A stretch of DNA of 6,913 nucleotides from Methanosphaera sp. (GTDB lineage Archaea; Methanobacteriota; Methanobacteria; Methanobacteriales; Methanobacteriaceae). Location: NCBI GenBank assembly GCA_021199865.1, contig JAJQHG010000006.1, forward strand, positions 1 to 6,913, read 5' to 3'. Both the position numbers and the translations under genes were made by a program. Below the pieces are notes generated by a model. That model saw nothing but the letters and a program-made list of their open reading frames with translations, made no database searches and was not told where the DNA came from. This document shows, in pieces, positions 5,786 to 6,913 of the stretch; within the stretch, counting starts at the first letter, position 1; each line of letters opens with the position of its first letter.

Positions 5786-6649
5786 ATGGCAGAGGAACAT
5801 CAACATGGACAAGAAATGTCTGATGAAGATAAGAAAATAATGATGGAACAAAACATTAACATCACCCGTAATCTATCTAACATCAAATATAAAATTGCTG
5901 TTATGAGTGGTAAAGGAGGAGTAGGGAAGTCTACTGTAGCCGTAAATTTAGCTCAAGTATTCAATGCAATGGGTTTGAAGACAGCATTATATGATGTAGA
6001 TATTCATGGTCCTAATGTACCTAAGATGTTAGGAATTGAAAATGAATCATTAAATGTTAAGGGTAACAAGTTAATTCCAGTAGAAACTGATGATGGTATA
6101 CTTGTAGCATCTATGGCATTCTTACTTGAAAATAAGGGTTCACCAGTTATATGGAGAGGACCACAAAAAACTGGTGCTATAAGACAGTTAATTTCTGATG
6201 TTGCATGGGGTAACATTGATGTAATGATCTTTGATAACCCACCAGGTACTGGTGATGAACCATTAACAGTGCTACAAATGATTCCTGATCTTGATGCTGC
6301 TGTAATGGTAACTACACCTAGCTCTGTTTCAGAGGAAGATGTAATAAAATGTGTTGGTATGACTAAATTATTAAAGATAGATAATATTGGATTAGTAGAG
6401 AACATGTCATACTTTGAATGTCCACATTGTAATGAGAAGATTAATTTATTTGGTGACTCTAAGGGTAAAGAATTTTCTGAGGCTATGGAAGTAGATTATC
6501 TTGGAGATTTACCATTTAGAACAAGTGTTTCTGAGTCTGCAGATGAATATGATACACCTATTGTTAAGTCAGACCCTGATTCTGATGCAGCAAAGGAGTT
6601 CATTAAGATTGCTGAGGAAATACAGAAACGTTACATGAATAAGGATTAA
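5786..6649 (+). CDS. Mrp/NBP35 (ApbC) family Fe-S cluster carrier ATPase
   Basis: This 287-residue cytosolic P-loop ATPase of the MinD/Mrp family is expected to bind a bridging [4Fe-4S] cluster as a homodimer and pass it to apoproteins. After a hydrophilic, His-containing N-terminal tail of about 35 residues comes the deviant Walker A SGKGGVGKST at 41-50, with signature lysine K43 and P-loop lysine K48. YDVDIHGPNVP is at 69-79, the switch segment D150-NPPGTGDEP follows, and ENMSYFECPHC ends in the cluster-binding pair C212 and C215. The N-terminal four-cysteine ferredoxin motif of eukaryotic NBP35 is absent, as usual for archaeal Mrp. AGGAG 10 bases upstream supports the start, and a T8 tract follows the gene. 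It is the nearest downstream neighbour of mmp7, and a role in delivering clusters to methanogenesis enzymes is plausible but inferred. Confidence 0.93.
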   Translation: MAEEHQHGQEMSDEDKKIMMEQNINITRNLSNIKYKIAVMSGKGGVGKSTVAVNLAQVFNAMGLKTALYDVDIHGPNVPKMLGIENESLNVKGNKLIPVETDDGILVASMAFLLENKGSPVIWRGPQKTGAIRQLISDVAWGNIDVMIFDNPPGTGDEPLTVLQMIPDLDAAVMVTTPSSVSEEDVIKCVGMTKLLKIDNIGLVENMSYFECPHCNEKINLFGDSKGKEFSEAMEVDYLGDLPFRTSVSESADEYDTPIVKSDPDSDAAKEFIKIAEEIQKRYMNKD

Positions 6650-6673
6650 TTATTATTAACCTTATTTTAACAC

Positions 6674-6681
6674 TTTTTTTT
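6674..6681 (+). terminator. T8 tract, likely terminator of mrp
   Basis: Eight consecutive T residues occur 25 bases after the mrp stop codon, with no preceding hairpin. This is typical of archaeal U-tract termination. Confidence 0.5.
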
Positions 6682-6683
6682 AG

Positions 6684-6778
6684 ATTCATACATTATTTAT
6701 TCATACCGATTTTTAGTACTTGTTTTCTAGTTATATTTTATAGATTTTTATGAATATTTTATAGAATTTTTTATGAAT
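6684..6778. repeat. Cluster of ATTCAT/ATGAAT half-sites upstream of the last gene
   Basis: ATTCATAC occurs at 6684-6691 and 6699-6706, a 15-base period. Its reverse core ATGAAT occurs at 6750-6755 and 6773-6778. The latter two are part of a roughly 21-base imperfect tandem repeat (ATATTTTATAGA then T-run then ATGAAT) covering 6733-6778. The rest of the 6650-6860 gap shows only AT-rich sequence and the TATA-like boxes described separately. The arrangement could be a regulator-binding array for the permease-like gene; this is inference. Confidence 0.45.
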
Positions 6779-6799
6779 AAAATCTTTTAATAACAAAAG

Positions 6800-6836
6800 G
6801 TATATAAAATATAATTTCAATAGTATTGTATATAAC
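6800..6836 (+). promoter_or_regulatory. Two TATA-like boxes before the partial permease gene
   Basis: GTATATAAAATATAA at 6800-6813 and GTATATAAC at 6828-6836 are good TATA-box look-alikes. The second is centred about 29 bases before ATG 6861, so transcription from it would start almost at the ATG. No Shine-Dalgarno sequence precedes the ATG, which suits a nearly leaderless mRNA. Confidence 0.4.
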
Positions 6837-6860
6837 AAGAAAAATTAAATAAAAAAATAA

Positions 6861-6913
6861 ATGAGTATGTTCTATACGAAAATTGCTCTAAAAAATGTGA
6901 AAAGTTTTAGGGG
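6861..6913 (+). CDS. Partial gene at window end, possible ABC transporter permease (FtsX/BceB-like) N-terminus
   Basis: Only 17 full codons are present, reading MSMFYTKIALKNVKSFR and open to the window edge. The pattern, a short tail followed by (K)xALKNVKxSFR with the membrane helix expected next, resembles the first residues of FtsX-like permeases of the BceB/MacB type, where the stretch often reads KIALRNVKxSFRDY. The gene has TATA-like boxes upstream but no SD, and the codon pattern continues without a stop. With so few residues the family call is tentative; the reading frame itself is plausible because it follows a separate promoter-like region. Confidence 0.45.
   Translation, partial: MSMFYTKIALKNVKSFR

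Noticed and set aside
5008..6405. Minus-strand open frames inside mmp7 (5008-5451) and mrp (6004-6405)
   Set aside because: They are Ser/Ile-rich antisense shadows of two clearly recognised genes.
1..6913. CRISPR array, tRNA, rRNA, insertion sequence or prophage signals
   Set aside because: No regularly spaced repeats, no TPsiC-like GGTTCRA arm with paired stems, no transposase or integrase motifs and no terminal inverted repeats were seen.

Overview
The window looks like chromosomal DNA from a very AT-rich hydrogenotrophic methanogen of the Methanobacteriales, most likely Methanosphaera or a close relative. This assignment is inference from gene content and base composition, not from a marker-gene comparison. 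The evidence is a recognisable methanogenesis marker protein 7, a Methanobacteriales-type DUF1922 zinc protein (like MTH1184), an archaeal Ncs6/TtuA-type tRNA thiolase, an archaeal Mrp/NBP35 ATPase, Shine-Dalgarno sites of the AGGAG/GGTGAT type, and TATA-like boxes and T-runs in extremely AT-rich intergenic DNA.

Layout. (1) 1-126: leader with promoter-like sequence. (2) 127-1218 (+): PLP-dependent sugar aminotransferase of the DegT/DnrJ/EryC1/StrS family. (3) 1263-2120 (+): PP-loop tRNA 2-thiolation enzyme that lacks the usual N-terminal zinc finger. (4) 2115-3780 (-): two-gene unit with a TraB/PrgY-family membrane protein first and a small DUF1922 zinc protein second. Its last gene overlaps the tRNA thiolase gene tail to tail by 6 bases. 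(5) 3781-4145: a divergent, very AT-rich intergenic region. (6) 4146-5566 (+): two overlapping genes, an unrecognised 175-residue protein followed by methanogenesis marker protein 7 (Mmp7). (7) 5567-5785: intergenic region with two perfect dyads and a promoter-like box. (8) 5786-6649 (+): Mrp/NBP35-type Fe-S carrier ATPase. (9) 6650-6860: intergenic region with four ATTCAT/ATGAAT half-sites. (10) 6861 to the end (+): the first 17 codons of a gene whose N-terminus resembles FtsX/BceB-type ABC transporter permeases.

How the genes may work together. Three proteins point to iron-sulphur or methanogenesis biochemistry. Mmp7 belongs to the ATP-dependent activation machinery of methyl-coenzyme M reductase, Mrp is a Fe-S scaffold/carrier, and the thiolase keeps the three cysteines that hold a Fe-S cluster in its family. 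The most attractive unexplained item is the 175-residue gene translationally coupled to mmp7. The intergenic regions contain several non-random-looking motifs (a composite ATGATGGATA / AATCATTTAAT element present twice, TTAGGATTCATA copies, and dyads upstream of mrp) that may be regulatory. No mobile element, CRISPR array, rRNA or tRNA gene was seen.
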